From an uncultured Sphingobium sp. (lineage in GTDB: Bacteria > Pseudomonadota > Alphaproteobacteria > Sphingomonadales > Sphingomonadaceae), in NCBI GenBank assembly GCA_946885845.1, contig CAMPHJ010000004.1, positions 62,001 to 126,000 of the forward strand: a stretch of 64,000 bases of DNA. Direction: 5' to 3'. Position numbers and translations under genes: made by a program. Under the pieces are notes generated by a model. The model did not search any database, was not told where the DNA came from, and worked only from the letters and a program-made list of their open reading frames with translations. Shown here in pieces: positions 1-10,344 of this stretch. Every line of letters starts with the position of its first letter. Within the stretch, counting starts at the first letter, position 1.

Positions 1-372
1 GCCAACGGAAATGGCATAGTCGGTCGTCAGCTCGCGCAGCATGTTCAATGAATAAGCGGTGATTGCTTCTTTCAGATCGCCCTTGGGATCGATCACATAG
101 TCGGTAAATCCGACGGCTCTTTCCATGATCGCGGCGTGCAGCAGCGCCTCTTTGTCGGCGTGCCACGCATATAATGTCCGTTTGGACACACCGGCGCGGA
201 TCGCAATCGCGTCCATCGTCGCGTGATGAAAGCCCTTGGTGGCGAATTCTTCGCGCGCCGCGTGCAGCACGGCCGCCATCAGCTCCCTGCTCTGCTCTGC
301 CGACGGGCGCCCTACCCTGTGCGACTGACGACATGCGCTGTCCGCCGCGGAACTCATTCCGCAGCACCCCAT
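1..372 (-). CDS. TetR/AcrR-family transcriptional regulator, 3' part outside the window
   Basis: Only the N-terminal part (about 120 residues) is in the window; the gene runs off the left edge. After a short polar leader, the residues around 25-70 form a typical TetR DNA-binding domain: a helix like [20 protein letters not shown], then [18 protein letters not shown] with the usual turn. The first ATG is at 372; another in-frame ATG at 357 (MSSAAD) is equally plausible and has a GGGG stretch at better spacing. It diverges from selO across about 105 bp. The ligand-binding domain is missing, so no effector can be suggested. Confidence 0.85.
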   Translation of the reverse strand, partial: MGCCGMSSAADSACRQSHRVGRPSAEQSRELMAAVLHAAREEFATKGFHHATMDAIAIRAGVSKRTLYAWHADKEALLHAAIMERAVGFTDYVIDPKGDLKEAITAYSLNMLRELTTDYAISVG

Positions 373-477
373 GGTGATAGCATTATTCCTCTCCCCTTGG
401 GGCGCAGCCTATTATGTGTCACGGCACTACGCAACATTGCTGAACATGTCCCTTTTACATCCCGGTGCGATCACCAC

Positions 478-1959
478 ATGAGCTTCATGACCCTGCCCTT
501 TGACAACAGCTACGCCCGGCTTCCCGATCGTTTCTTCGCCCGGGTAGCGCCCGCGCAAGCGTCCCATCCTGCGCTCATTCGCGTCAACGACGCCTTGGCG
601 GCTGAGCTGAGCATCGACCCGCAATGGCTGTCGGGGGAGGATGGGCTGCAAATATTGTCGGGCCAGTCGATCGCGCCGGGGTCTGATCCCATCGCGACCG
701 CCTATGCGGGTCATCAGTTCGGCAATTTCGTGCCCCAGCTTGGCGATGGGCGGGCGATCCTGCTGGGTGAAGTGATCGACCGTCAGGGGCAGCGGCGTGA
801 TGTTCAGCTGAAAGGCGCTGGCCGCACGCCCTTTTCCCGCGGAGGCGATGGTCGTGCTGCGCTGGGTCCGGTGCTGCGGGAATATGTGATAAGCGAGGCC
901 ATGGCGGCGCTCGGCATTCCCACGACCCGCGCGCTGGCTGCCGTGACGACGGGCGAATCCGTCATCCGCGAAGATGCACTGCCCGGCGCGGTCCTGACGC
1001 GGGTCGCGTCCAGCCATATTCGTGTGGGCACATTCCAGTTCTTCGCGGCGCGGAGGGACGTCGATGGGCTGCGCATATTGGCTGACCATGTCATCGCCCG
1101 CCACTATCCCGAAGCAGCAGACGCTCCCCGCCCCTATCGCGCGCTGCTCGACCGGGTGATCGCGGGGCAGGCCGACCTGATCGCCCGCTGGATGCTCATG
1201 GGCTTCATTCACGGAGTGATGAACACCGACAATATGTCGGTCGCTTGCGAAACCATCGACTATGGTCCCTGCGCCTTCATGGACCATTATGATCCTGCCA
1301 CGGTTTTCAGTTCGATAGACCGGGCGGGACGATATGCCTATGGCAATCAGCCCGGCATCGGATTGTGGAACCTGACCCGGCTGGCCGAAACCTTGCTCCC
1401 GCTGTTGAATGAGGATGAAGCAAAGGCCATTGCCGATGCGGAAGAAGCGCTCTCGCTCTATGCTCCCCATTTCCTGGATGCGCAGCTTCAAGGCTTTCGC
1501 GCGAAGCTGGGCCTGCAACAACAGGCCGACGGCGACGCGGACCTGGTCACCGAAATGCTCGACGCCATGGCCGCCAACCAGGTTGACTTCACCTTGTTCT
1601 TCCGTCGTCTGGCGGATGCAATCGAGCCGGGCGAAGGCGACGAACCCGTGCGCGGGCTGTTCGTGGATCCCCTTGCCGCCGACAAGGTGCTGGCGCGGTG
1701 GCGCGAACGATCGGCGGTAGAGGCCAGTTCGGCCATGCAGCGGCGCGACGCCATGCGAAGCGTCAATCCCGCCTTCATCCCTCGCAATCACCGCGTCGAA
1801 GAAATGATCCGCGCTGCGGTGGACAAGGATGATTTCGCACCGTTCGAACGGCTGCTTCAGGTCTTGTCCCGTCCATTTGACGACCAGCCTGAAAATGACG
1901 GATATGCTGCGCCCCCACAGGAGCATGAGCGGGTCCTGGCGACTTTCTGCGGAACTTGA
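478..1959 (+). CDS. selO: SelO (YdiU/UPF0061) pseudokinase-fold protein AMPylase
   Basis: The protein has 493 residues, normal for the SelO family, whose studied members transfer AMP from ATP to protein Ser/Thr/Tyr residues and respond to redox stress. Visible family marks are [22 protein letters not shown] text near residue 80, the [11 protein letters not shown] segment near 110, HGVMNTDN near 245 and DYGPCAFMD near 260, which carry the ATP/metal residues. It ends in FCGT, with a cysteine near the C terminus where some homologues have selenocysteine. The frame is open further upstream to 223, but similarity begins at [16 protein letters not shown], so the ATG at 478 was chosen. It converges with rhaI. 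Confidence 0.93.
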   Translation: MSFMTLPFDNSYARLPDRFFARVAPAQASHPALIRVNDALAAELSIDPQWLSGEDGLQILSGQSIAPGSDPIATAYAGHQFGNFVPQLGDGRAILLGEVIDRQGQRRDVQLKGAGRTPFSRGGDGRAALGPVLREYVISEAMAALGIPTTRALAAVTTGESVIREDALPGAVLTRVASSHIRVGTFQFFAARRDVDGLRILADHVIARHYPEAADAPRPYRALLDRVIAGQADLIARWMLMGFIHGVMNTDNMSVACETIDYGPCAFMDHYDPATVFSSIDRAGRYAYGNQPGIGLWNLTRLAETLLPLLNEDEAKAIADAEEALSLYAPHFLDAQLQGFRAKLGLQQQADGDADLVTEMLDAMAANQVDFTLFFRRLADAIEPGEGDEPVRGLFVDPLAADKVLARWRERSAVEASSAMQRRDAMRSVNPAFIPRNHRVEEMIRAAVDKDDFAPFERLLQVLSRPFDDQPENDGYAAPPQEHERVLATFCGT

Positions 1960-1981
1960 CGTTCCGCAGGGCCAGATGAGT

Positions 1982-2019
1982 GCAGGGTCCCGGCTCCCCT
2001 CCGGGCACCCGGACCCTGC
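1982..2019. terminator. Bidirectional hairpin between selO and rhaI
   Basis: The arms GCAGGGTCC (1982-1990) and GGACCCTGC (2011-2019) are perfect complements, with further G/C pairing inside. It sits in the 66-bp gap between two converging genes. There is no clear T tract. Confidence 0.6.
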
Positions 2020-2025
2020 CGATTC

Positions 2026-3321
2026 TTAGACGATGCCAGCGCCCAGCCCGACCGGCTTGCGTTCCTGCGCCTTGCGCTCGCGCCACTTGCTTTGGCGATA
2101 AGTCGACAGCACGTCGATCGCGCCGCCCGATTCCATGCGGGCCATCGCCAATATGGGGGCGACGTCAACATTATAGGCGCGGCGCAACGCCTGGAACGCC
2201 ATCATCGTGTCGTTGGATTCCTGCGCCCCGTGCAGCGCCTGACGATCCACCAGCAGCGCCTTGGCAAAGCAGGACGTGATTGCTTCGGCCGACGACAGCA
2301 TCGATTCGATCGGATCGGTCACATTATGCGACTGGTCGATCATATAGCTGGGGTTGAAACCGTCGCGCGGGTTCAGTTCCGCCTCGACCAGTTCGTTGAA
2401 GATCAGGAACAGCTGATGCGGGTTGATCGATCCTGAATCCAGGTCGTCGTCACCATATTTGCTGTCGTTGAAGTGAAATCCGCCCAGCTTGTCGAAGCGA
2501 TGCAGGCGGGCCACGATCTGTTCGATGTTGGTGTTGGGGGCGTGATGGCCCAGGTCGACCAGGCACTTCGCCTTCGGCCCCAGTTCCTGCGCCGCCAGGA
2601 TGGACGATCCCCAGTCGGAAATGACGGAGGAATAAAAGGCAGGCTCAAACATCTTGTGTTCCAGCAGCATCCGCCAATCGTCGGGCAGCGCGGCATAGAC
2701 CTGCGCCGCCGCTTCCAGATAGCGGTCCAGGCTGCGGGCGAGGTCCTGCTGACCGGGGAAATTGGTGCCGTCACCGACCCAGACGGTCAGGTCGGTCGAT
2801 CCCAGCTGCTTGCCGATTTCGATACATTCGATGTTATGTTCAACCGCCTGAGCGCGCGTTTCGGCGACGGTGGAAGACAGCGAACCGGTCGCGTAGCTGT
2901 GCGCCTGATCCTTCTGGTCCTGGAACGTGTTGGAATTGACCGCGTCGAAACCCAGGCCAAGGCTCGCGGCCTCTTCACGAAGGGCCGCATAGTCGGACAC
3001 CTTGTCCCAGGGGAAATGCGGCGACACGCGCGGGGTCACGCGCGACAGCTGGTTGATGACGGCGCAATCCTGCAGCTTTTCGTGGATGGTCGTCGGCTCG
3101 CCAGCGATCGGGAATTTGGCGAAGCGCGTGCCGCCACGCCCCGCGCCCCAGCTGGGAACGGCAACGGAAAAACCTGCCACGCGGCCCTTGATCGCATCGA
3201 TGTCGATGCCGCGCCGTTCAAGCTGACGCCCCAGCGCCGCATAATCTTCCTCCAGCGCCGCGGTTTCGCGCGCGTTGGCTTCGGCAATCAGATCGTCGGA
3301 AAGGGGAAGGTTCGTGGTCAT
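2026..3321 (-). CDS. rhaI: L-rhamnose isomerase (rhizobial-type RhaI)
   Basis: It converts L-rhamnose to L-rhamnulose in the cytoplasm, the first step of the phosphorylated rhamnose pathway. The 431-residue product matches the isomerase family found in rhizobia and pseudomonads rather than the E. coli RhaA type. Metal-site segments include DLGHHAPNTNIEQIV and FHFNDSKYGDDDLDSG. The ATG at 3321 (MTTNLPL) is preferred because an AAGTGAG-like ribosome site lies 8-10 bases upstream; 3327 is an alternative. The start lies only a few bases from the stop of the upstream hydrolase gene, and rhaEW follows upstream on the same strand, so the three form one operon. Confidence 0.93.
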   Translation of the reverse strand: MTTNLPLSDDLIAEANARETAALEEDYAALGRQLERRGIDIDAIKGRVAGFSVAVPSWGAGRGGTRFAKFPIAGEPTTIHEKLQDCAVINQLSRVTPRVSPHFPWDKVSDYAALREEAASLGLGFDAVNSNTFQDQKDQAHSYATGSLSSTVAETRAQAVEHNIECIEIGKQLGSTDLTVWVGDGTNFPGQQDLARSLDRYLEAAAQVYAALPDDWRMLLEHKMFEPAFYSSVISDWGSSILAAQELGPKAKCLVDLGHHAPNTNIEQIVARLHRFDKLGGFHFNDSKYGDDDLDSGSINPHQLFLIFNELVEAELNPRDGFNPSYMIDQSHNVTDPIESMLSSAEAITSCFAKALLVDRQALHGAQESNDTMMAFQALRRAYNVDVAPILAMARMESGGAIDVLSTYRQSKWRERKAQERKPVGLGAGIV

Positions 3322-3328
3322 GATCATC

Positions 3329-4300
3329 TCACTTCTTGGTCTGGCTTCCGAGGAAGCCCTGCATGGCCAGCCATGCATGGAATTCATCCATCAGCAGCGT
3401 TGTGGTAGTGCCGGGGCGGCCAAGGCCGAACCCGTGATAGCCCTTTTGATAGCCGTGGATTTCCACCTTCCGCTTCGCCTTGTGCCAGGCTTGAGCGATG
3501 GGAAAACCCATGGACGGGAACAGCTGGTCGTCCATGGCAATCGCGTCGAACATGGGCGGCGCATCCGCCGGTACGGCGACGGCGGTCTGGGGGCCGTAGA
3601 TATAGCCGAAAAAGGCGGGACGCTGATCCGCCGGAGCCTGTATCACGCTGTTGAGCGCCGTTATCGCGCCTGCGGAAAAGCCGATCATGCCGACGCGCGC
3701 AGGATCAATGCCCCATTTTGCCGCGTCCGCCCGAACCATCCGCAACGCGGTGATCGCATCTTCCGTCGCTTCGGGCTTTTCCAGCCTGGGCGCGTCCGGT
3801 CCGCCGCGAACAGCCGCAGCGATCTTCGCCGCCATCGCGCGGGTTGCGTCCTTTGGGTCGGCAGGGGTCGGGATCAGGCGATATTTCAGGACAAAGGCCG
3901 CGATGCCGCGATCGGCCAGCTGCCGGGCGACCTTATAACCTTCATGATCCATCGACAGGGCCATGAAGCCACCGCCCGGCGCAACCACCACCGCCGCGCC
4001 ATTCGCCTTGCCTGGCTCTGGCAGGAATGGCGTCAGCGTCGGGACCGTGACATTGCGCACGGAACGGCCCTCGCCCGGATTTATGTTCCAGACTTCGGTG
4101 TCCGCAACCTTGGCCTTCTTCCCCTTGGGCTGCGGGTAGAGCGGGATGGCTCCCGGCTCTGCCATGGGCGCGGCAGCAGACGCAGCGGCGACAGCCTTCG
4201 CCCCCTCGGCCCGCGCAACAGCGCCACCGGGCAATGTCGCGGCCAATACCGCCAGCATCAACCCGGTCCGCCGACCCCATATTTTCATTGTCGCCATCAT
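3329..4300 (-). CDS. Exported alpha/beta-hydrolase (esterase-like) of the rhamnose operon
   Basis: A 323-residue alpha/beta-hydrolase-fold protein with an N-terminal signal peptide (basic MKIWGRR, hydrophobic stretch, cleavage near VARAEG), so it probably acts in the periplasm. The nucleophile elbow GFSAGA lies near residue 205, the oxyanion segment VVVAPGGGFMALS near 115, and a late HGYQKGYHGFG segment carries a candidate catalytic His. The fold resembles acetyl-xylan esterase/BD-FAE-like enzymes. Its place between rhaI and rhaEW, a few bases from each, suggests that it removes ester groups from a rhamnose-containing substrate. That is inference; the substrate cannot be read from the sequence. 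Confidence 0.82.
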   Translation of the reverse strand: MMATMKIWGRRTGLMLAVLAATLPGGAVARAEGAKAVAAASAAAPMAEPGAIPLYPQPKGKKAKVADTEVWNINPGEGRSVRNVTVPTLTPFLPEPGKANGAAVVVAPGGGFMALSMDHEGYKVARQLADRGIAAFVLKYRLIPTPADPKDATRAMAAKIAAAVRGGPDAPRLEKPEATEDAITALRMVRADAAKWGIDPARVGMIGFSAGAITALNSVIQAPADQRPAFFGYIYGPQTAVAVPADAPPMFDAIAMDDQLFPSMGFPIAQAWHKAKRKVEIHGYQKGYHGFGLGRPGTTTTLLMDEFHAWLAMQGFLGSQTKK

Positions 4301-4315
4301 CCTCTCCCGTGGTGA

Positions 4316-6427
4316 TTAGCGAGTGAAGGCCTGTGCATTCCCCGCGTCAACGTTGATCATGTTGCCGGTCGATTTTGCCGACATGTCCGACGCCAGGAAA
4401 TAGACGGCCTCGGCGATGTCCGACGGCAGCACATCACGCTTCAGCATGGAACGCTGGCGATAATGTTCTTCCAGTTCACGGCCCGAATCGATGCCATGCG
4501 CGCCCGCGCGTTCCTTGCGCCAGTCGCCGTCCCAGATCTTGGAACCCTTGATGACAGCATCGGGATTGACGACATTCACGCGGATGCCCGACGGCGCGCC
4601 TTCCAGCGCCAGGCAGCGGGCCAGGTGATTGGCCGCCGCCTTGGCCGAAGCGTAGGCCGATGCGTTGGTCGCTGCGGCAACACCATTCTTCGACCCGATG
4701 AAGACGATCGATGCGCCGCCCTGATCCTTCATCCGCTTCATCAGCGGGAAAGCCGCGCGCGCCGTCAGGAAATAGCCTTCCGCCAGAACGTCGTAATTTT
4801 TGCGCCACAGGGCGACGGTGGTTTCCTCGATCGGCGCGGACGAAGCGATGCCCGCATTGGCGACCAATATGTCCAGTCCGCCAAACTCGCGCGCGCAGGC
4901 GTCAAAAGCCGACTGCACCTGCGCTTCGTCAGTCACATCGACAACGGCGGCGCGGACGACATCCTTGCCGAACTGCTTGGCGAAACCGGCACGGACATTT
5001 TCAACCGCGTCTGCATCGCGGTCGGCCAGCATCACGCAGGCGCCATCTGCCAGCAGCCGGGCGGCAGTCGCCGCACCGATGCCGCCAGCGCCGCCGGTGA
5101 CAAGTGCGATCTTGCCGACCAGCGGCTTGGGGCTGGGCATGCGCTGGAGCTTTGCTTCCTCCAGCAGCCAATATTCAATGTCGAACGCTTCCTGCTCGTC
5201 CAGCGCGATATAGTCGCCGATCGCTTCGGACCCGCGCATCACGTTGATGGCATTGCCGTAAAATTCACCGGCAAGGCGCGCCGTCGTCTTGTCGGTAGCA
5301 AAGGTGAAGCGACCCACGCCCGGCACCAGCACGACGACCGGATTGGAATCGCGCATCGCGGGCGAGTTCGCGCGCTTGCACCGTTCGTAATAAGCGCCGT
5401 AGAGCAGGCGATAATCCTCGATCTTTTCCGCCAGATAGGCGTCGTCCTGAAGTCGCGCAGGGTCCAGTGTCAGCGGCGCGATCTTGGTGCGCAGGAAATG
5501 GTCGGGGCATGATGTGCCAAGCGCGGCCAACCGATCGAAATCGACCGAACCGACGAACTCCAGCGCTTCGGCATCGTCCGAAAAATGGCCCAGCTTGGCA
5601 CGCGCGCCCGTCATGAAACCGCGCAAACGGGGCATGAGGTCGGCGGCAATAGCAGCGCGATCCGGGTTCGGCGCGACTTTGCGACCACCAAAGGCGGGCT
5701 TGCCCTCCAGCTTCGCATTCAGATGGCTCGCCGCGTCGGCAATCAGCCGAACGGTATGTTCATAGCAGCTTTTCGCCGTATCGGCCCAACAGATGATGCC
5801 GTGACCGGCCAGCATGACGCCTTCCAGGCCAGGGTTGGCCTTCACATAATCGCGCAGCTGCACGCCCAGCGTATAGCCGGGGCGTTTCCAGCCGAGCCAG
5901 CCGATCTTGCCGCCCCAGATTTCCCTGGTCGCCTGTTCCCCGCCTGACGATGCAGCCAGCGCGATGATCGCGTCGGGATGGACATGGTCGACATGGGCAA
6001 AGGGCAGCAGGGAATGCAGCGGCGTGTCGATCGACGCGGCGCGGCCATTCAGGTTGAAGGTGCAGTGCGGCAGATATCCGACCATCTTGTCGTCGTCCTG
6101 CTCGCCGCCATAATGATCTTCCAGGCTGAGCAGCTTGTCCTGGTAAAGTGTCGCAAAACCGTCCAGCTTCATCGACCCGATGTCGCCGCCCGAACCCTTT
6201 ACCCACAGCACTTCAACCTTTTCGCCGGTCAGCGGATCGGTTTCCATGATCTTGGCCGAAGTGTTGCCGCCGCCAAAATTGGTGACGGTAAGGTCAGAAC
6301 CCAGCAGGTTGGACCGATATAGCAGCAGTTCCGCCGGGCTCATCGAAGAGGCGGCCGAATCGTCCCAGCGACTGGTGGGAACGGCGAAGGGAATGGCGGA
6401 ATCTGCAGCGTTGGTCGGAGCGTTCAT
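4316..6427 (-). CDS. rhaEW: Bifunctional rhamnulose-1-phosphate aldolase / lactaldehyde dehydrogenase (RhaEW type)
   Basis: A 703-residue fusion. Residues about 1-430 are a class II aldolase/adducin-type domain with GGGNTSAK and the metal-site run HVDHVHPDA. From about residue 438 there is a complete short-chain dehydrogenase: TGGAGGIGAAT nucleotide motif, NAG, and catalytic YASAK. Fusions of this architecture are known to split L-rhamnulose-1-phosphate into DHAP and L-lactaldehyde and to oxidise the lactaldehyde to L-lactate. The L-lactate dehydrogenase gene in the facing operon would take the product to pyruvate. It is the first gene of the leftward rha operon, with AAGGT ahead of its ATG. 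Confidence 0.93.
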   Translation of the reverse strand: MNAPTNAADSAIPFAVPTSRWDDSAASSMSPAELLLYRSNLLGSDLTVTNFGGGNTSAKIMETDPLTGEKVEVLWVKGSGGDIGSMKLDGFATLYQDKLLSLEDHYGGEQDDDKMVGYLPHCTFNLNGRAASIDTPLHSLLPFAHVDHVHPDAIIALAASSGGEQATREIWGGKIGWLGWKRPGYTLGVQLRDYVKANPGLEGVMLAGHGIICWADTAKSCYEHTVRLIADAASHLNAKLEGKPAFGGRKVAPNPDRAAIAADLMPRLRGFMTGARAKLGHFSDDAEALEFVGSVDFDRLAALGTSCPDHFLRTKIAPLTLDPARLQDDAYLAEKIEDYRLLYGAYYERCKRANSPAMRDSNPVVVLVPGVGRFTFATDKTTARLAGEFYGNAINVMRGSEAIGDYIALDEQEAFDIEYWLLEEAKLQRMPSPKPLVGKIALVTGGAGGIGAATAARLLADGACVMLADRDADAVENVRAGFAKQFGKDVVRAAVVDVTDEAQVQSAFDACAREFGGLDILVANAGIASSAPIEETTVALWRKNYDVLAEGYFLTARAAFPLMKRMKDQGGASIVFIGSKNGVAAATNASAYASAKAAANHLARCLALEGAPSGIRVNVVNPDAVIKGSKIWDGDWRKERAGAHGIDSGRELEEHYRQRSMLKRDVLPSDIAEAVYFLASDMSAKSTGNMINVDAGNAQAFTR

Positions 6428-6470
6428 GATGTACCTTCAACTGAAATGCGATGTGCAGCGTGTGTTCTAG

Positions 6471-6530
6471 CTATCATTTTCGCTGGAAATGATCAATCAC
6501 GATTGATAATGATCATTTTCGATAAGTGTG
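6471..6530. promoter_or_regulatory. Dyad-rich operator/promoter region of the rha divergon
   Basis: The 113-bp gap between rhaEW and rhaK holds several nested symmetries: ATCATTT (6473-6479) with AAATGAT (6487-6493); ATCAAT (6492-6497) with ATTGAT (6502-6507); and the perfect palindrome AATGATCATT (6508-6517). ATCATTTTCG occurs twice as a direct repeat (6473-6482 and 6512-6521). The stretch is much more AT-rich than its surroundings. It is the likely binding region of the DeoR regulator encoded at 10345. Confidence 0.65.
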
Positions 6531-6540
6531 ATTTGGAGAG

Positions 6541-7965
6541 ATGCAGTTGGATTCGGGCGCCTTCATCGTCATCGACATGGGCAAGACGCTGAGCAAGGTC
6601 AGCCTCTGGTCGCGTGACGGCCAAATGCTGGACCGGCAAACCCGCCCGAACATTGTTTGCACCGTGGACGATATCCGCCGCCTGGACGCCGATGGCATTG
6701 GCGACTGGGTGCTGGACATGCTTGCCCGCCACGCCGATCAGCCGATCGAGGCCATCATTCCCGTGGGCCATGGGGCAGCGGTCGCTGCCCTCGCAAATCA
6801 TGGGGAAGGCGCGCGGGGGACATTGGCATTCCCGCCATTCGATTATGAACAGCCGGTGCCGCCTGCGGTCATGGCGGCTTACCGCAAGGAACGCGACGCC
6901 TTTGCCATCACCGGATCGCCCGCGCTACCCGACGGTCTGAATTTCGGCAGCCATCTATGGTGGATGGATCAGCTCTATCCCGACGCCATGCGCAGCGCCA
7001 CATTGCTGCCCTGGGCGCAATATTGGGCATGGTTCCTGACAGGCTGCGCGGTGAGCGAAGTGACCAGCCTTGGCTGCCACAGCGATGTGTGGGCACCGGC
7101 CAGCGGCGATTTTTCGCCCATGGCGGCGCGGCTGGGTTGGGCAGAACGGTTCGCACCGGTTGTGGCCGCTGGCGACACGGTTGGAACGATATCCGCCGAT
7201 GTCGCCGCGCGCACGGGTCTGCCGCAGACGGTCAGGGTTCTGGCGGGTCTTCATGATTCCAACGCGGCGCTGCTGGCCGCCCGCGGCTTTTCAGAGATCG
7301 CCCGCAACGAAGCCACGGTGCTATCGACCGGCACTTGGTTCATCGCCATGCGCCTGCCGGCCCAGCCCGTGGAGACAGGATCGCTGCCCGAATCGCGCGA
7401 CTGCCTGGTCAATGTCGATGCATATGGTCAGCCGGTCCCCTCGGCCCGTTTCATGGGCGGCCGAGAGATCGAGACGCTGATCGAAATCGACACGCGACGC
7501 GTGGACATAAAGCCCGACCAGCCCGCCCTGCTGGCCGCCGTCGACCATTTGCTGGCGGACCCGGTCATGATCCTGCCGACGCTGGCCCCCGGCTTTGGTC
7601 CTTTCCCGGACCTCACGTGCCGCTGGGTCAACCGACCCGAAGACTGGTATGCGCGACGCGCCGCCGCCTGCCTCTATGCCGCATTGGTCGCCGATTATTC
7701 GCTGGACCTGATTGGCGCGGAACAAAGGCTGCTGGTCGAAGGAAGGTTTGCCGAAGCCGAAGTGTTCGTGCGCGCGCTTGCCGCATTGCGCCCGGACACG
7801 CAGGTCTATACCGCCAACGCCCATAATGATGTCTCGTTCGGTGCGCTGCGCCTCATCGATCCCGCGCTCAAACCCAACGGGTCGCTACGTCAGGTGGAGC
7901 CGCTGTCGGGCGACCTTATGGCCTATCGCGCCCGCTGGCGCGCGGAATTGGAGATGCCTGCATGA
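6541..7965 (+). CDS. rhaK: L-rhamnulokinase (FGGY-family carbohydrate kinase)
   Basis: It would phosphorylate L-rhamnulose at C1 with ATP. The 474 residues begin with the phosphate-binding signature [16 protein letters not shown] and have the second-domain ATPase text [17 protein letters not shown] and VLSTGTWF, as in FGGY kinases. The assignment to rhamnulose comes from the neighbours. GGAGAG lies only two to three bases before the ATG, a short spacing, but the protein similarity starts right at this codon. Its stop overlaps the start of the next gene (ATGA). Confidence 0.88.
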   Translation: MQLDSGAFIVIDMGKTLSKVSLWSRDGQMLDRQTRPNIVCTVDDIRRLDADGIGDWVLDMLARHADQPIEAIIPVGHGAAVAALANHGEGARGTLAFPPFDYEQPVPPAVMAAYRKERDAFAITGSPALPDGLNFGSHLWWMDQLYPDAMRSATLLPWAQYWAWFLTGCAVSEVTSLGCHSDVWAPASGDFSPMAARLGWAERFAPVVAAGDTVGTISADVAARTGLPQTVRVLAGLHDSNAALLAARGFSEIARNEATVLSTGTWFIAMRLPAQPVETGSLPESRDCLVNVDAYGQPVPSARFMGGREIETLIEIDTRRVDIKPDQPALLAAVDHLLADPVMILPTLAPGFGPFPDLTCRWVNRPEDWYARRAAACLYAALVADYSLDLIGAEQRLLVEGRFAEAEVFVRALAALRPDTQVYTANAHNDVSFGALRLIDPALKPNGSLRQVEPLSGDLMAYRARWRAELEMPA

Positions 7966-9107
7966 TCGCCGCATCCGTTAGTGACTTTCGCGAACTGGCG
8001 CGCCGACGGCTGCCGCATTTCCTGTTCGAATATATTGACGGCGGCTCTTATGCCGAAGTGACCCTGCGCCGGAATGTCGCGGACCTGGAAGCTGTCGCCT
8101 TGCGCCAGCGGGTGCTGCGCGACATGTCCAGCCTGGACCTGACGACCAGCTTGTTCGGGCAAAAGCTGGCAATGCCGGTTGCGCTGGCGCCGATCGGCCT
8201 TGCTGGAATGAACGCCCGGCGCGGTGAATGTCAGGCGGTGCGCGCCGCGGACAAGGCGGGCATCCCTTTCACCCTGTCGACCGTGTCCGCCTGCGCCCTG
8301 TCGGAAGTCGCGGCCGCCGCGACCCAGCCTTTCTGGTTCCAGCTCTACATGATCCGCGATCGCGCGTTCATGCGGGACCTGATGGCGCAGGCGGTGGAAG
8401 CGAAATGTTCGGCCCTGGTATTCACCGTGGACATGCCGGTGCCCGGCAGCCGCTACCGCGATTATCATTCCGGCCTCGCCGGTGCGCCGGGACTGAAGGG
8501 CGCGTTGCGGCGGACAATCCAGAGCGCGATGAAGCCCGATTGGGCATGGGACGTCGGCGTGCGGGGGCGCCCCCATGCGCTGGGCAATGTCGCCCCCGTG
8601 CTGAAGGGAAAGACCGGGATCGAGGATTTCTTTGCCTGGATGCGGGACAATTTCGACAATTCCATCAACTGGCGGGACCTGGATTTCATCCGGTCGGAAT
8701 GGAAAGGTCCGCTGATCATCAAGGGCCTTCTGGACCCGGAGGACGCGAAGGAAGCGGCGGCAATCGGCGCCGATGGCATCATCGTGTCCAACCATGGCGG
8801 ACGGCAACTGGATGGTGTGCTTTCCACCGCTCGCGCCCTTCCGCCCATTGCTGACGCGGTGGGTGACCGGCTGACCGTGCTGGCTGATGGCGGGGTCCGT
8901 TCGGGTCTCGACGTCGTACGCATGCTCGCGCTGGGGGCCAAGGGCGTGCTGCTGGGCCGGGCGTGGGTCTTTGCCCTCGCCGCCAGGGGGCAAGTGGGTG
9001 TCGAACAGATGCTCGCCATGATCGAAGCGGAAATGCGCGTGGCGATGACGCTGACGGGCATGAAGTCAATCGACGAAATCAGCCGGCTCGCGCTGGCGGA
9101 CCACTGA
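7962..9107 (+). CDS. lldD: FMN-dependent L-lactate dehydrogenase / alpha-hydroxyacid oxidase family
   Basis: A 381-residue TIM-barrel flavoprotein that would oxidise L-lactate to pyruvate. Family marks are [11 protein letters not shown] at the start, [16 protein letters not shown], the catalytic [10 protein letters not shown] and the FMN-phosphate region [19 protein letters not shown] followed by LLGRAW. It overlaps rhaK by four bases, so the two are probably translationally coupled. In this context it disposes of the L-lactate made by the dehydrogenase half of RhaEW, closing the pathway to pyruvate. Confidence 0.92.
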   Translation: MIAASVSDFRELARRRLPHFLFEYIDGGSYAEVTLRRNVADLEAVALRQRVLRDMSSLDLTTSLFGQKLAMPVALAPIGLAGMNARRGECQAVRAADKAGIPFTLSTVSACALSEVAAAATQPFWFQLYMIRDRAFMRDLMAQAVEAKCSALVFTVDMPVPGSRYRDYHSGLAGAPGLKGALRRTIQSAMKPDWAWDVGVRGRPHALGNVAPVLKGKTGIEDFFAWMRDNFDNSINWRDLDFIRSEWKGPLIIKGLLDPEDAKEAAAIGADGIIVSNHGGRQLDGVLSTARALPPIADAVGDRLTVLADGGVRSGLDVVRMLALGAKGVLLGRAWVFALAARGQVGVEQMLAMIEAEMRVAMTLTGMKSIDEISRLALADH

Positions 9108-9137
9108 ACTAGAAAACAAACTGGAGGACAGGATCCA

Positions 9138-10214
9138 ATGGGCGGCAATCCGGCGCTGGGCGTCATCTTTCACTGGCTGGGCGGTTTCGCGTCGGCCAGT
9201 TTTTACGTCCCCTACAAGCGGATCAACCGCTGGTCGTGGGAGATTTTCTGGCTGGCGGGCGGCCTGTTTTCCTGGGCAGTCGCGCCCTGGCTTTTCGCTT
9301 CGCTTCAGACCCGCGACCTGTTGGGCGTCCTGTCCGCGACGCCGCGCGACACATTGTTCTGGTGCTGGTTCTGGGGCGCGATGTGGGGCTTTGGCGGCCT
9401 GACCTTCGGGTTGACCATGCGCTACCTTGGCCTGTCGCTGGGTATGGCGGTTGCGCTGGGCCTGACCACCGTGATCGGAACGCTTGGGCCGCCAATCTTT
9501 CGCGGGACGATGGGCGAAATTGCATCGACCATCAGCGGCCAGATCACTCTGGTCGGGATCGTCATCACCCTGATCGGCATCGTCGTGGTCGCCCGCGCTG
9601 GCAAGGCGAAGGAACGGGACCTGGCCGGAGCGAAGTCGGAAGGGGTCGCTGAGTTCAACCTGAGAAAGGGCATATTGATCGCCATATTTTCGGGCGTGAT
9701 GTCGGGCTGCTTTGCCTGGGGGCTGGATGCGGGTCAGCCGATCCGCGACCTGACCCTGGCCGCCGGGACCGACCCGTTGAGCCAGGGCCTGCCGGTATTG
9801 TGTGTCGTGCTGGCCGGGGGGCTGACCACCAACGCCCTGTGGTGCAGCTATCTGATCGCGAAGAACAAGAGCGCTGGCCAGTTCCTGGGCACGCCGTCCG
9901 ATCCCGAACGCGGCGGGCGTGCGCCGCTGCTCACCAACTATCTGCTCGCGGCGCTCGGTGGGACGCTCTGGTACTTCCAGTTCTTCTTCTACACGATGGG
10001 CGAAAGCCAGATGGGGCGTTATGGATTTTCATCCTGGACGCTGCACATGGCGTCGATCATCCTGTTTTCGACCTTGTGGGGCTTTGCGCTGCGGGAATGG
10101 AAGGGCGCAAGCAAGAGCACGCGGCGGACGGTCTGGACCGGCATTGGCCTGCTGGTAGGCGCTACCATTGTGATCGGCGCGGGCAACATGCTGGGGGTGG
10201 AAGCGGCACATTGA
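9138..10214 (+). CDS. rhaT: L-rhamnose/H+ symporter RhaT
   Basis: A 358-residue inner-membrane protein with about ten hydrophobic segments and RhaT-family text such as GALFWLxG-like starts (here HWLGGFASASFYVPYKR), FWGAMWGFGGLTFGLTMRYLG and SYLIAKNKSAGQF. It would import L-rhamnose with protons. A good GGAGGA ribosome site precedes the ATG by about 12 bases. It is the third gene of the rhaK-lldD-rhaT operon and is followed by a hairpin at 10289-10318. Confidence 0.92.
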   Translation: MGGNPALGVIFHWLGGFASASFYVPYKRINRWSWEIFWLAGGLFSWAVAPWLFASLQTRDLLGVLSATPRDTLFWCWFWGAMWGFGGLTFGLTMRYLGLSLGMAVALGLTTVIGTLGPPIFRGTMGEIASTISGQITLVGIVITLIGIVVVARAGKAKERDLAGAKSEGVAEFNLRKGILIAIFSGVMSGCFAWGLDAGQPIRDLTLAAGTDPLSQGLPVLCVVLAGGLTTNALWCSYLIAKNKSAGQFLGTPSDPERGGRAPLLTNYLLAALGGTLWYFQFFFYTMGESQMGRYGFSSWTLHMASIILFSTLWGFALREWKGASKSTRRTVWTGIGLLVGATIVIGAGNMLGVEAAH

Positions 10215-10288
10215 TGAAATCGGTGCGGAATCCATTGTTTATCGTCTAGCCAACCATGGATTTCGTGTTGCTGCCATTGCATAAGCGA

Positions 10289-10318
10289 CGCCGACGAAGG
10301 CATGCCTCTTCGTCGGCG
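10289..10318 (+). terminator. Hairpin after rhaT
   Basis: The arms CGCCGACGAAG (10289-10299) and CTTCGTCGGCG (10308-10318) are an 11-bp perfect match around an 8-base loop. It lies between rhaT and the DeoR gene on the same strand, and may end or attenuate the transcript. There is no T tract. Confidence 0.6.
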
Positions 10319-10344
10319 CACCAGCAAAGGATGAAACGGACGAG

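Noticed and set aside
223..477. N-terminal extension of selO to 223
   Set aside because: It overlaps the divergent TetR gene and has no similarity; family members start at the equivalent of 478.
427..1926. A 499-codon open frame antisense to selO
   Set aside because: It mirrors selO over its whole length, has no recognisable domain and is a product of GC-rich codon bias.
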